A DNA stretch of 64,000 nucleotides from Ferrovibrio xuzhouensis (GTDB lineage: Bacteria > Pseudomonadota > Alphaproteobacteria > Ferrovibrionales > Ferrovibrionaceae). Position numbers and translations under genes: made by a program. Below, piece after piece: positions 35,365 to 44,186 of this stretch. Position 1 is the first letter of the stretch; each line of letters opens with the position of its first letter. The notes beneath the pieces were generated by a model. That model saw only the letters and a list, made by a program, of their open reading frames with translations. It made no database searches and had not been told where the DNA came from. The stretch is from the NCBI RefSeq assembly GCF_042648965.1, contig NZ_JBHRYJ010000002.1:310001-374000 (forward strand), written 5' to 3'.

Positions 35365-36000
35365 ATGCCTGTTCGCCGTATCCGGGGCAATCCGCGCAGC
35401 GTCACCGGCGCCGTCACAGGAGCCGATGGCAACTACATCGATTTTGAGTCTCTGCTGGAGCGGGACTACCTCATCCTGACGCGCTTCTGGCACCCGAGCG
35501 CCAAAATCGAAGAACAGCCGGTCAAGATCCCCTATGTCACCGACCGCGGACGGGCGAGCAACTACACACCAGATTTTCTGGTGGATTTCGGAACGGGTAC
35601 CAGTGATCTGGTAGAGGTAAAGCCTGCCGAGGTGCTGATCGAAGAGAAGGAAAAGTTCCGCGCGCGATTCGCGGCTGCTGCGGACTTCGCGTCGGACAAA
35701 GGCTGGAGATTTGTCATCAAGTCAGAGATAGACATAAGGCTCCCGGTTCTGCCGAATGCCCATTTCCTGCTGCATTACCGGACACTCAAGCCTAAGCCAG
35801 ACCTCTGTGCTCGACTGATGCGCGCGGCGGAGAGCGGTCCCAAGTCAGTCGGAGACCTGATAGCGGCCACGATTCGTGAACCCTCGGAACGGTACGCAGC
35901 CATACCGCAAGTCTGGCATATGCTTGCGACCGGTATACTCGATACAGATTTGAACACTCCTCTGAACCAATCTTCTTTTGTTTGGGCAGCAATGAGGTAG
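35365..36000 (+). CDS. tnsA: TnsA-family endonuclease
   Basis: A 211-residue protein starting 2 bp after the tniQ stop; an upstream extension within tniQ was rejected. It has the restriction-endonuclease-like TnsA core: Glu28/Glu32 in DFESLLERDYL, Asp70 in NYTPDFLVDF and Glu84-Val-Lys86 in DLVEVKPAEV. TnsA cuts the non-transferred strand at the transposon ends, so with TnsB the element should move by cut and paste and not by cointegrate formation. A C-terminal helical part would contact TnsB/TnsC. Confidence 0.88.
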   Translation: MPVRRIRGNPRSVTGAVTGADGNYIDFESLLERDYLILTRFWHPSAKIEEQPVKIPYVTDRGRASNYTPDFLVDFGTGTSDLVEVKPAEVLIEEKEKFRARFAAAADFASDKGWRFVIKSEIDIRLPVLPNAHFLLHYRTLKPKPDLCARLMRAAESGPKSVGDLIAATIREPSERYAAIPQVWHMLATGILDTDLNTPLNQSSFVWAAMR

Positions 36001-36005
36001 TTCAG

Positions 36006-37979
36006 GTGAAACGGCTATCGACATTCCGCAAGGGGACATATGCATATCTGCACGGACGGCGGTGTACCATCATTGGGACTGCCGGAGCGAAATCAGTGCG
36101 TGTTGTCTTCCTGGACGGAGGGGAGACCGTCCAGACAGATATCGAAAATCTATGGGAAGATATTTCTCCGGATGCCTGCGCCGCCGATATCTCGATCGAC
36201 ATTCTCCATCCTGAAGACCTCGAGATCGCTCGTGAGCGGCTCGCGGCCATTGAGCCAATCGTCGCGCTACTCGACAAGCCGGTTAAGGAGGAGGCGTTCA
36301 AAACGCTATACAAGACAGTTAGTCAAGGCACCGGCCATAGCGTGCGTACCTTATACCGCTGGGTCTCCGATTATACAGCGCGGAATATGCTGACGGATCT
36401 CGCGCCGCGCCGTCGACGGCGTCATAAGCGGCGCCTGGACAGCAGGTCGGAAGAGATCATTCAGGATGCCCTGAAAAAGTACTTAAGCGAGCGAAGGCCG
36501 TCGATTAAGGCAATCCATAAGCATGTCGCTCAGTTGTGCAGGAATATTGGCACCGAGGTGCCGCATATCAACACAATCCGCAGACGAGTTAAGGAACTTC
36601 CGCCGAAGGAAATCGTAGCGGCACGTATTGGGCCGAAAGCAGCCAGAGATTTGTATGAACAGATACGTGGGCATTATCCAGGCGCCGACTACCCGCTTGC
36701 CTATGTCCAGATCGATCACACATTGCTGGACATCCAGGCGGTAAGTGCGGGGGATCGCCTTGCTATCGGCAAGGTATGGCTGACTTTGGCAATCGACGTG
36801 TATAGCCGGATGATTGTCGGCTTTTACATCACCATCGAAGCGCCAAGTGCCTTCTCTACCTGCATGTGCATTCGAAATGCGGTCTTGCCGAAGGAAAGCT
36901 TCCTGCTCGGACTGGATGTCAAAGGTGAATGGCCTGTATGGGGCTTCATGCGCCACCTGCATGCCGACAATGGCCCTGACTTCCGCAGTGAAGTGTATAA
37001 GGCGAATCTCCAGCAATATGGCTGCTGGCCGCTATGGCGAAAACTTCGGAAGCCTCATTACGGCGCCCATATCGAGCGCCTCATCGGGACCATAAATCGT
37101 GATTTTCACGATCTGCCGGGAACCACATTTTCCAACCCCAGAGAGCGTGCGACTTACGATTCGGAGGGCAATGCGGTCTTCACGATCGACGAGCTGGAGC
37201 AGGTCGTCGCTCACTGGGTGGTAAATATTTACCACAAGTCCTTTCACGAAGGCATTGGATGCACGCCGCTGGAAAAGTGGGAGGCCGGCATTCTGGGTAC
37301 CGATGGCTCGCCGGGCGTCGGCCTGCAGGATCGAGTTGAAGACCCGGAGCGCGTGGCACTCGATCTTCTGCCGTTTACTGAGCGCACCGTCCAGCGGGAC
37401 GGCATCTCCTGGGACAGTATTACCTACATCTCAGAAGCGCTGATTCCCTGGATCAAGGCCGACGAGGGACGCAGTCGCAAGAAGTTCAAAGTGCGGCGAG
37501 ATCCGCGCGACATTACCTGCATCTGGTTCCTCGATCCAAAGTCAGGAGCCTATCATCGCATTCCGGAAGAAACCCGGCAGATGAAGCCGATCTCGATCTG
37601 GGACCATAGATTGGCCCGCAGGATTGCCGCTGCACGTGGCAGCAGGACGGCAAGCACTCTGGATACACTCGACGCGCATCGCGATCTTGAACGTATGGTG
37701 CAAGCAGCTGAAGAGCAGACGATGACAGCTAAGAGTGCGCGCAAGAGCACAAGGCGCAGAGCTGAACGTCAGCGTCGAAACCAGAAGACACTCGAAGGAG
37801 AAGCTTACACTGGGAAGGCGTCTGAATCATCAGCGTCATCTGCGGGCAAGGTGTCGACGCGGCCGCGGCTGATTGTCGACAATGAAAAGCCAAATAAGAA
37901 GCCGGCACGTCAAATCAATGAGGACAATGATCTCGATCTTTCGATTGATGACCTGACGCCACGTGCGGAGGAGCTATGA
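36006..37979 (+). CDS. tnsB: TnsB-family DDE transposase
   Basis: A 657-residue transposase of the TnsB/TniA group. The catalytic triad is Asp237 (YVQIDHTLLD), Asp321 (HLHADNGPDF) and Glu357 (AHIERLIGT), giving the classic DD-35-E spacing. N-terminal helix-turn-helix-like segments precede it, for example HSVRTLYRWVSDY, and a basic tail with many Arg and Lys ends the protein. The GTG at 36006 is preferred, with GAGG 8-9 bases upstream; a TTG at 35982 overlapping tnsA is an alternative. It binds the end repeats and joins the transposon to target DNA. The stop overlaps the tnsC start. Confidence 0.93.
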   Translation: MKRLSTFRKGTYAYLHGRRCTIIGTAGAKSVRVVFLDGGETVQTDIENLWEDISPDACAADISIDILHPEDLEIARERLAAIEPIVALLDKPVKEEAFKTLYKTVSQGTGHSVRTLYRWVSDYTARNMLTDLAPRRRRRHKRRLDSRSEEIIQDALKKYLSERRPSIKAIHKHVAQLCRNIGTEVPHINTIRRRVKELPPKEIVAARIGPKAARDLYEQIRGHYPGADYPLAYVQIDHTLLDIQAVSAGDRLAIGKVWLTLAIDVYSRMIVGFYITIEAPSAFSTCMCIRNAVLPKESFLLGLDVKGEWPVWGFMRHLHADNGPDFRSEVYKANLQQYGCWPLWRKLRKPHYGAHIERLIGTINRDFHDLPGTTFSNPRERATYDSEGNAVFTIDELEQVVAHWVVNIYHKSFHEGIGCTPLEKWEAGILGTDGSPGVGLQDRVEDPERVALDLLPFTERTVQRDGISWDSITYISEALIPWIKADEGRSRKKFKVRRDPRDITCIWFLDPKSGAYHRIPEETRQMKPISIWDHRLARRIAAARGSRTASTLDTLDAHRDLERMVQAAEEQTMTAKSARKSTRRRAERQRRNQKTLEGEAYTGKASESSASSAGKVSTRPRLIVDNEKPNKKPARQINEDNDLDLSIDDLTPRAEEL

Positions 37980-38872
37980 CGGAACTCAATGCGGCCATTG
38001 ATCCTATAAATGGAAATAGCGCCGGCTTGCTCATAGAGGATCTGAACGATCTGCGTCGGCCTTGCTGGATACCGTATCCACGTGCAGAGCAGGGTTTTCA
38101 GAAGCTTCTCGACCTATTGCGTTCGCCGCCGAGTCATCGACCGGGCGGTATGCTTTTGTACGGGGATTCGAATAGTGGGAAGACAACACTGACCCGTTAC
38201 TTCCAAGCTCATATGGCGAAGGTAGGTAAGGTCGGTGACGCAGACTTCTCCTTCAGGGGACCAAATTACATTCTAACAGTACAATGCCCACCATATTCAT
38301 CAACTGGTGCACTCCTATCTGGAACCTTGAGGACTCTCAAAGCGCCGCACCAGGATTCGTGGCACTGGGAAAAGAAACTGGGGGCAACGGTTTCAATTCT
38401 GTCGAAAACCAATGTTCGTATGGTGATCATTGATGAAATCCATAACGCGCTGACAGGATCTCACGACAAACGCGTCCACTTCCTGAACACGATAAAGTAC
38501 CTCTCCAATGAGCTGTGCGTCCCAGTTGTTGCTGTTGGGACGAGTTTGGCGCTGACCACAATTCAAACCGACCAGCAACTTGGAAGCCGTCTAGAGCCTT
38601 TCAAACTACCGAAATGGGATGCCGACAAAGAGTTTGCGCAGTTTCTCGGACGAATTTTCCTGCACCTGAAGGTCAAGCCAGTGCCTGCAGTGAACTCACG
38701 GAAGTTCCGTGAAAGGTTTGTGCATATGACTGACGGCTTGACGGGCGAAGTCTGGAGCTTGGCGCTGAAAGTAGCGGAGGGCATGCATGCCAAAGGGCAG
38801 GAAATCGTAGACGAGGATATCGTGGTCGAGACACCCTGGGTGCGACCTCAGGATCGACGTAGTGAGAGGTAA
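37976..38872 (+). CDS. tnsC: TnsC/TniB-family AAA+ ATPase
   Basis: A 298-residue AAA+ protein whose start overlaps tnsB as ATGA. Walker A is LLYGDSNSGKTTLTRYF (near residues 59-75) and Walker B is VRMVIIDEIHNAL. TnsC assembles on target DNA recruited by TniQ and activates the TnsAB transposase. At 298 residues it is shorter than Tn7 TnsC (about 555) and closer to TniB and the TnsC proteins of compact Tn7-like elements. An exonuclease gene begins 2 bp after the stop. Confidence 0.9.
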   Translation: MTELNAAIDPINGNSAGLLIEDLNDLRRPCWIPYPRAEQGFQKLLDLLRSPPSHRPGGMLLYGDSNSGKTTLTRYFQAHMAKVGKVGDADFSFRGPNYILTVQCPPYSSTGALLSGTLRTLKAPHQDSWHWEKKLGATVSILSKTNVRMVIIDEIHNALTGSHDKRVHFLNTIKYLSNELCVPVVAVGTSLALTTIQTDQQLGSRLEPFKLPKWDADKEFAQFLGRIFLHLKVKPVPAVNSRKFRERFVHMTDGLTGEVWSLALKVAEGMHAKGQEIVDEDIVVETPWVRPQDRRSER

Positions 38873-38874
38873 CT

Positions 38875-39474
38875 GTGGCGCTCCAGGGCCTTGTATTTGC
38901 CGACATTGAAACTTCGGGGCTTCAATACTTGAGCTTTCCGATAGAGTTTGGCTGGGCGTGGATTGAAAATGACCATGTTGAAGCCCGGAGTATCCTGATT
39001 AAGCCAACTGATGAATGGATGAGTTGGGAATCAGGTTGGAGCGAAGAGGCCGAACAGGTCCACGGCATTTCTCTCGAACAACTCCTAATGACCGGTGTTG
39101 AGCCTTCTGATGCCTGCGAAATGCTCAACCGGGAACTACGGGAGGCAGAAATCGCCTTCGATACTGGCCCATCTGCACATGATGCTCGGTGGCTATCGAT
39201 CCTATACAAAGCGGCATCAGTAGAACCGTCCTTTGCTCTGGCGAAGCTTTCTTCAGATCTTTTGATACTTGGCTACGCGGGAATGGCGAGGGTGCCAGAT
39301 GCCGTTGTTCTGAAGCTTGAGAGATTGGCGCCGAAGGTTACGCACAGGGCGGCAAATGATGCCGCTCATTGGGCATGGCAGCGGCTAGCGTTGCGGATGA
39401 TCGGGGAAGCCGGCATCCAAAACCCGGATGACGTTTCCGGGCTAGTATCGTCGATCGCCATAAAATACAGGTGA
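38875..39474 (+). CDS. DEDDh-type 3'-5' exonuclease, fifth gene of the transposition operon
   Basis: A 199-residue protein from a GTG 2 bp after tnsC. ExoI motif: Asp10-Ile-Glu12 in FADIETSGL. ExoII: the Asp in SAHDARWL. ExoIII: HRAANDAAHW, the H-x-A-x-x-D pattern of the DEDDh (DnaQ/RNase T) group. It has no polymerase or helicase domain. The gene spacing says it belongs to the transposition operon and not the cargo. DEDDh nucleases are not a standard Tn7 core component. Possible roles are end processing, gap repair after insertion, or degradation of competing DNA or RNA; all are inference. Confidence 0.85.
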   Translation: MALQGLVFADIETSGLQYLSFPIEFGWAWIENDHVEARSILIKPTDEWMSWESGWSEEAEQVHGISLEQLLMTGVEPSDACEMLNRELREAEIAFDTGPSAHDARWLSILYKAASVEPSFALAKLSSDLLILGYAGMARVPDAVVLKLERLAPKVTHRAANDAAHWAWQRLALRMIGEAGIQNPDDVSGLVSSIAIKYR

Positions 39475-39883
39475 CCCGCTCAACTCTGTCCATGTATGCG
39501 TGGATGGAATGGCCTAGATGCATGGCATTGATTGAGGGGAGGCGGTAATGACTTGGTCGATCGTCACCCGAGGCACTAAAGCTGCAACCACGTTGTCAGG
39601 TAGGCACGTGCCATCAAGGACCGGCGTCCCCGACAGGATTTTTGGGTCAGAAACGATGTGTTGTTCGTAACAAGGGGATCAGTCATTTCTGCAGGATACC
39701 CCTAAAATGGGCTTATCCTCATATAGGGAGGGGCGATTTAGGCGGAAATCGGACTAAATGCATTATTATAAACGGGGGTATTCGTGTTTTCGGCCGCAAA
39801 ATTAACTCGCTCTTAGGACTAAGAACGCATGGTGATTCTGGACACGATTCGCTATGATTCGCTCGGCAGATTCGGGAAATAAG
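39475..39883 (+). other. spacer between core operon and ietAS, with hairpin and palindrome
   Basis: The DNA here is more AT-rich than the flanks. GGATA (39694-39698) pairs with TATCC (39714-39718), with CCC/GGG inside, giving a hairpin. CGATTT-AGGCGG-AAATCG (39734-39751) is an 18-bp inverted repeat, and a TATTAT -10-like hexamer follows at 39764-39769. Together they look like a promoter/operator region for ietA. Apart from one possible 40-codon frame I see no gene. Confidence 0.45.
39548..39670 (+). CDS. possible 40-residue small ORF
   Basis: An ATG with an excellent Shine-Dalgarno (GGGGAGGCGG, 3 bases upstream of the ATG region) opens a 40-codon frame starting MTWSIVTRGTKAATTL and ending CCS. 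No similarity is recognised, and the gene could be a decayed fragment. The strong ribosome-binding site is the only reason to list it. Confidence 0.2.
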   Translation: MTWSIVTRGTKAATTLSGRHVPSRTGVPDRIFGSETMCCS

Positions 39884-40873
39884 ATGGCGCGCGGCGAATT
39901 AATGAAAAAGTTGCTCGCGAGCTACGGGCGCGATGAAGAATTCCGCGCAGTAGCAGAGCAAATTATTGTCGAAGAAGAGCAGAAGAATAACCGAGTCCTG
40001 GCGCGCAGCCTTCGCAAAACTCTGGATAATTCTGCTCCATCTACTGGTGCGCCGAAGGCGCTGGCCCCTCTCATCCCGTTCCCAGACGCTGCAGGCGACT
40101 TTGTAGAGCGCATTGAGCCAGTACATACAAAGAATGACATCATTCTTAGCGCATCTAATATCAATGTTTTCCAAGGTTTGATTCAGGAATTCAAACGCGG
40201 GGAAGACATTCGTCGGCATGGATTGGCGGTAAGGTCAAAGCTGCTTTTCTGTGGTCCACCAGGCTGCGGTAAAACGCTCTGCGCTGAGGTATTCGCAAAC
40301 GAGCTTGGGCTTCCAATGTTCGTAGTGAAAATTGATAGGGTGATTTCATCGTATCTAGGTGAAACCGCCGCGAATGTCCGGAAGGTGTTTGAGTTCGCCA
40401 GGAAACAGCCATGCGTGCTTTTCCTTGATGAGTTTGACGCTTTGGCTCGATCACGCGAGGACAGCACAGAACATAATGAGCTGCGGCGTGTCGTGAACAG
40501 TTTGCTCATTTTTATCGATCGTATTCGACCCAAAGGCTTTCTTGTCGCCGCGACGAACTTGGATCAAACACTCGATCCTGCTGTTTGGCGCAGGTTTGAT
40601 GAGGTTATTTGGTTCGACAAGCCAAATGCGGCAATGATTGATCGCTACCTGAAACTCAATTTCAGGAACATCGAAATTGATTTCGATCTGCACAAATATG
40701 CCTCCCATCTAGAGGGATATTCCTATGCAGAAATCGAACGTATAAGCACGCAAGCCATAAAATCGTCGATTATAGATCGTCGTAAAAAAGTAAGTGGGGA
40801 CGATTTTAAACAGGCACTCAATGACGAAGTTCGTCGGCGGTCCGGGCTTGCGAGGTTGAACCAAGCGGATTAG
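39884..40873 (+). CDS. ietA: IetA-like AAA+ ATPase (antiphage IetAS type)
   Basis: A 329-residue AAA+ ATPase with an N-terminal helical part (MARGELMKKLL, then EEEQKNNRVLARSLRK), Walker A GPPGCGKT near residues 124-131, Walker B VLFLDEFDALA near 178-188, and a sensor-1/arginine-finger region typical of ClpX/FtsH-like AAA modules. It is followed 11 bp later by a subtilisin-like protease. This ATPase plus S8 protease pair matches the IetAS system, first noted as a plasmid incompatibility module and later as antiphage. The ATG at 39884 was chosen over 39854 because the homology-like start MARGEL begins there. Confidence 0.8.
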   Translation: MARGELMKKLLASYGRDEEFRAVAEQIIVEEEQKNNRVLARSLRKTLDNSAPSTGAPKALAPLIPFPDAAGDFVERIEPVHTKNDIILSASNINVFQGLIQEFKRGEDIRRHGLAVRSKLLFCGPPGCGKTLCAEVFANELGLPMFVVKIDRVISSYLGETAANVRKVFEFARKQPCVLFLDEFDALARSREDSTEHNELRRVVNSLLIFIDRIRPKGFLVAATNLDQTLDPAVWRRFDEVIWFDKPNAAMIDRYLKLNFRNIEIDFDLHKYASHLEGYSYAEIERISTQAIKSSIIDRRKKVSGDDFKQALNDEVRRRSGLARLNQAD

Positions 40874-40884
40874 CGACGTGAGAT

Positions 40885-43218
40885 ATGCCGCAATATGAAC
40901 ACCTGCGGCTTGTCCGCCTTCCCGAGCGATTCGAACGGCGCAAAACAGGGGGCGGCGGCCCTCCTCCAACACGGAATTATGGAGCGCATAGTCGCAAGTT
41001 GGGCGACGAGCTCACTAATGCGATAGCGGCCCAGCGTCAACGGCGCGTTCCCAGCTATGTGAATCCAGCGCTGATCCTCCGCGTCCACATGACTGGCGCC
41101 CTGCAAGAAGATCAGTGGGAGAGTCTTGGGCTTACGCTACTGTCGAGTGATGAAGATCGGACGCTGGTCCTGTTCTCCACCACAGAGGACATGCAAGGAT
41201 TTCGAGAACGTCTGGCGGCTTATGCTGGTGGACCTCGCGCCAATCATAAAAGTGCACCCTATGCGGGTTTTCTTAGCAATATCGAAGAGATTGGAGATGT
41301 TCGCCCTCAGGATCGGATTGGGATTCGCCTAAGAGAGGACGGCGTGACAAATCCCGCTGATTTTCAAGACGCTACCAGCTATTTACTCGATGTTGAGCTC
41401 TGGGAGCTAGGAGGTCGGCAAGCTCGAAGCCAAAAAGCCGATCAAATAGCCGAGTACATTGAAGCGATGAACGGCCAAGTATTTGACCGATACGTTGGGC
41501 CTTCTATTACGATGGTTCGAGCTCGTGTAGGCGGTGCTCTAGCAAGAACGCTCCTCAATATCGAGGACGTTTCCAATATTGACAGGCCGCCGCAACCAGA
41601 TTTTTCAACGGCCGACATTCTCGATGCTACTCTGCCAGAATTGCCCGAGCTGACCCAGGCATCCGAGAATCTTCCGGTGATCGGGGTAATTGACAGCGGC
41701 GTCAATGCGCATCCGCTTATCGATGACATAGTCGTAGGATCAATAGCAATTCCGGCCCGACTCGGGATTGCTGATGGTCACGGCCATGGAACTAGAACCG
41801 CCGGTTTTGCTGTATTCGGAGACCTGCGCGGGCAATTCGCAGCCGGTACTATGACGCGTTATGCCCGCATCGCCTCCGCTAAGGTCTTGGATGACACGGG
41901 CAATTTTGACGAAATGCGGCTCGTTCCAAAGCAGATGCGAGAAGCGCTGACGGAGTTGTCACAGTCGTACGGCTGCAGAGTATTCGTCATCTCTCTGGCG
42001 GATACCCATCAGCGGCATCAGGGCGCAAAAGTCGGCGCTTGGGCGGCTACCCTCGATGAACTCGCGCGGGAATTAAATGCGGTGATAATTGTCGCTGCCG
42101 GCAACAGGCAGCCGCGACCTCAGGCACGATTGGAGGAGACAATTACCGCGTACCCCGGATACCTGACCGAGCCTCGCAATAGACTTTGTGAGCCGGCCGG
42201 CGGCCTTAATCTGATTAGTGTCGGATCCTTGTCTCACGGCTCAGGAATAGGCCCTGAGGATATCGAGAATGCTCACTTGAGGGCGGTTACAGCCGCCAAT
42301 GAGCCATCCCCATTTACAGCAATTGGGCCTGGCGTTGGTGGTGCAACAAAGCCGGATCTCGTCGACATCGGCGGCACTTTCGTTTTTGACGCGGTGGCTG
42401 CAAGACTCCGCCGAGGAGCTGACTACCCTAGTGCTGGCATTGTAACCCTGCATAACTCGCCGCGAACTCGGCTATTTGCATCTTCATCCGGCACTTCATG
42501 TGCGGCGCCAATAGTGGCGAATAAAGCTGCTCGAATCCTCGCTAGATTCCCAAATGCATCAGCCAATTTGGTTCGGGCGCTACTTGTCGGATCAGCGCAT
42601 ATCCCAGACGAAGCAGCCTTGAGGCTTCAGCCTCTCGGGGATGTAAACACTCGTCTGATTTGCGGTAATGGCGTGGCAGATCCTGAGCGTGCATCGTATT
42701 CCGACGATGACAGGGTAATCCTATATGCAGAAGACAATCTGCAGATCGATCATTTTGCGGTATACCACGTACCCGTGCCGCCGGAATTCCAAACCGGCGG
42801 AAAGCGTTCCATTAGAGTTTCGCTGGCCTTTGACCCGCCAGTGAGGCACACCCGCTTTGATTATGCTGGTGTTGGAATGAGCTTCCGGCTCTTGCGTGGC
42901 TGCTCCTCAGATCTAATTTTTGAACATTACAGATCCAGGACGCAGGCGGATGGTCCTGTGCCGGCGATACTAGGTCGATACGATTGTAAGCTTCAACCTG
43001 GCTCAAGAGAGCGCGAAAAAAACAGCGTTCAAACTGCCGCGATCACGTTCACTAACGACACCACCGAGTACGGAAACGATTACTATTTGGTTGTTCGTTG
43101 CGAAGGTGGGTGGGCGGCTGGGACGGAGGCCAGCCAGAACTTTGCCCTGTTGGTTGAGATGGCGCATCAGCCGGCGACGCAATTGTACGCAAGACTGCGT
43201 GCACGCATTCGCGTGTGA
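40885..43218 (+). CDS. ietS: IetS-like subtilisin-family (S8) serine protease
   Basis: A 777-residue protein. The S8 catalytic triad is Asp270 (GVIDSGVNAHP), His301 (DGHGHGTRTAG) and Ser538 (SSGTSCAAP). About 260 residues precede the protease domain, starting with a basic stretch (PERFERRKTGGG) and a conserved-looking region but no signal peptide, so it probably acts in the cytoplasm. With the upstream AAA ATPase it forms an IetAS-type pair. The likely model is that the ATPase senses infection and licenses the protease; the trigger and target are unknown. Confidence 0.82.
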   Translation: MPQYEHLRLVRLPERFERRKTGGGGPPPTRNYGAHSRKLGDELTNAIAAQRQRRVPSYVNPALILRVHMTGALQEDQWESLGLTLLSSDEDRTLVLFSTTEDMQGFRERLAAYAGGPRANHKSAPYAGFLSNIEEIGDVRPQDRIGIRLREDGVTNPADFQDATSYLLDVELWELGGRQARSQKADQIAEYIEAMNGQVFDRYVGPSITMVRARVGGALARTLLNIEDVSNIDRPPQPDFSTADILDATLPELPELTQASENLPVIGVIDSGVNAHPLIDDIVVGSIAIPARLGIADGHGHGTRTAGFAVFGDLRGQFAAGTMTRYARIASAKVLDDTGNFDEMRLVPKQMREALTELSQSYGCRVFVISLADTHQRHQGAKVGAWAATLDELARELNAVIIVAAGNRQPRPQARLEETITAYPGYLTEPRNRLCEPAGGLNLISVGSLSHGSGIGPEDIENAHLRAVTAANEPSPFTAIGPGVGGATKPDLVDIGGTFVFDAVAARLRRGADYPSAGIVTLHNSPRTRLFASSSGTSCAAPIVANKAARILARFPNASANLVRALLVGSAHIPDEAALRLQPLGDVNTRLICGNGVADPERASYSDDDRVILYAEDNLQIDHFAVYHVPVPPEFQTGGKRSIRVSLAFDPPVRHTRFDYAGVGMSFRLLRGCSSDLIFEHYRSRTQADGPVPAILGRYDCKLQPGSREREKNSVQTAAITFTNDTTEYGNDYYLVVRCEGGWAAGTEASQNFALLVEMAHQPATQLYARLRARIRV

Positions 43219-43224
43219 TCTGCA

Positions 43225-43437
43225 CTCTCTGAATCCGGTAAGCGTTATTAGGTCAGGGATCTTTCCGAGCCCCTTGGAGCCCTGCATGTTGACCCAGCCA
43301 TAGGTCAGGAAGAAGGAGGGCGGGAAGGGGTCAAAGCCGAGGCAGCCGCCAGGGACCACCGGAGGGAGCTCCTGAACCAACGACCATTGGTTCCACCCGA
43401 CGACCGCAGGAGGCCATCCAGCGGCCACGGGAGTCAC
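43225..43437 (-). pseudogene. truncated 5' fragment of an unknown gene coupled to the four-TM protein gene
   Basis: A GTG at 43437 overlaps the stop of the gene at 43434-44186 as GTGA, which suggests translational coupling. The first ~70 residues (GWNQWSLVQELPPVVPGG, then FFLTYGWVNMQGSKGLG) have ordinary protein composition. The frame then continues antisense into ietS, where no real coding is expected. The simplest reading is that the gene was cut off at a cargo junction near the ietS stop. The 3' boundary is approximate. Confidence 0.3.
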
Positions 43438-44186
43438 ACCGGAGCCGGTGGAGCCGCCGGGTCTGGGACCTGCTTGTCCTTGGTGCGGTACTTAATCGTC
43501 AGAGTCACCCAAAGGAGATTGGACGCGACGGCGAAGACGCAGATCGACCTGCTCAGCCATGGATCGATGGCTGGCCCATTCCAGATTGTGTAGATGACGA
43601 AACCCATCAGCCCGACATTGGCGACAACGAAGCATCCCAGGCAGAACAGGGCGACCAATGCTATGATGATGGCGCGCCATCTGTTCCAACCTGAGTCCAG
43701 CTCCGGCATCAGCAGGCTGTGGGCTGGAAGATGCTGCATGTATGTGTCCATGTGCCTCAATCCGATGGCCTCACGGATGCGTTCTTGGAAGAGGGCATCG
43801 GTGAAGGGCCCCTCGTCGACCGTCAGCCTGATCCGGGCGTTAAGCATTGACTTCATCAGCAGGACGTCGTTGTGGATCAGCGCCAGGAAGGTGGAGATCA
43901 CGGTGGCGATGAACAGGAGAAGCTCCCGGGCCAGATCGACATTCACGGTCACCCCGAACTGCGACACCTCGGGCTTGAGACCGAACGCTGACATCGCGAG
44001 GATGATCATGAGCGCCGTGTATGCGATCATCAGCTTCGTCATGACGGCGAACTTCGCCTCGTACCGCCTCTCGACAGCAGAAAAGTAGGCGTCATCGAAT
44101 GGGTTGTGTGCACCCGAATCCCGGTACTGCATCAGGATCGTCTGGTACTTGATCTGCGCCCATGTCTGCCTGTCGAACTTCGTCAT
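43434..44186 (-). CDS. four-TM membrane protein, unknown function
   Basis: A 250-residue protein with two pairs of hydrophobic helices: about residues 49-70 (MTKLMIAYTALMIILAMSAF) and 86-107, then 170-200 (AIIIALVALFCLGCFVVANV) and 215-235. A soluble loop of about 60 residues lies between the pairs. I do not recognise the family. Small membrane proteins in defence-bearing cargo are often effectors, but nothing here proves that. GGGGGACGAG precedes the ATG. Confidence 0.6.
   Translation of the reverse strand: MTKFDRQTWAQIKYQTILMQYRDSGAHNPFDDAYFSAVERRYEAKFAVMTKLMIAYTALMIILAMSAFGLKPEVSQFGVTVNVDLARELLLFIATVISTFLALIHNDVLLMKSMLNARIRLTVDEGPFTDALFQERIREAIGLRHMDTYMQHLPAHSLLMPELDSGWNRWRAIIIALVALFCLGCFVVANVGLMGFVIYTIWNGPAIDPWLSRSICVFAVASNLLWVTLTIKYRTKDKQVPDPAAPPAPV

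Noticed and set aside
39642..39857. 71-codon frame upstream of ietA
   Set aside because: It spans the hairpin and palindrome, has no ribosome-binding site and no recognisable protein pattern.
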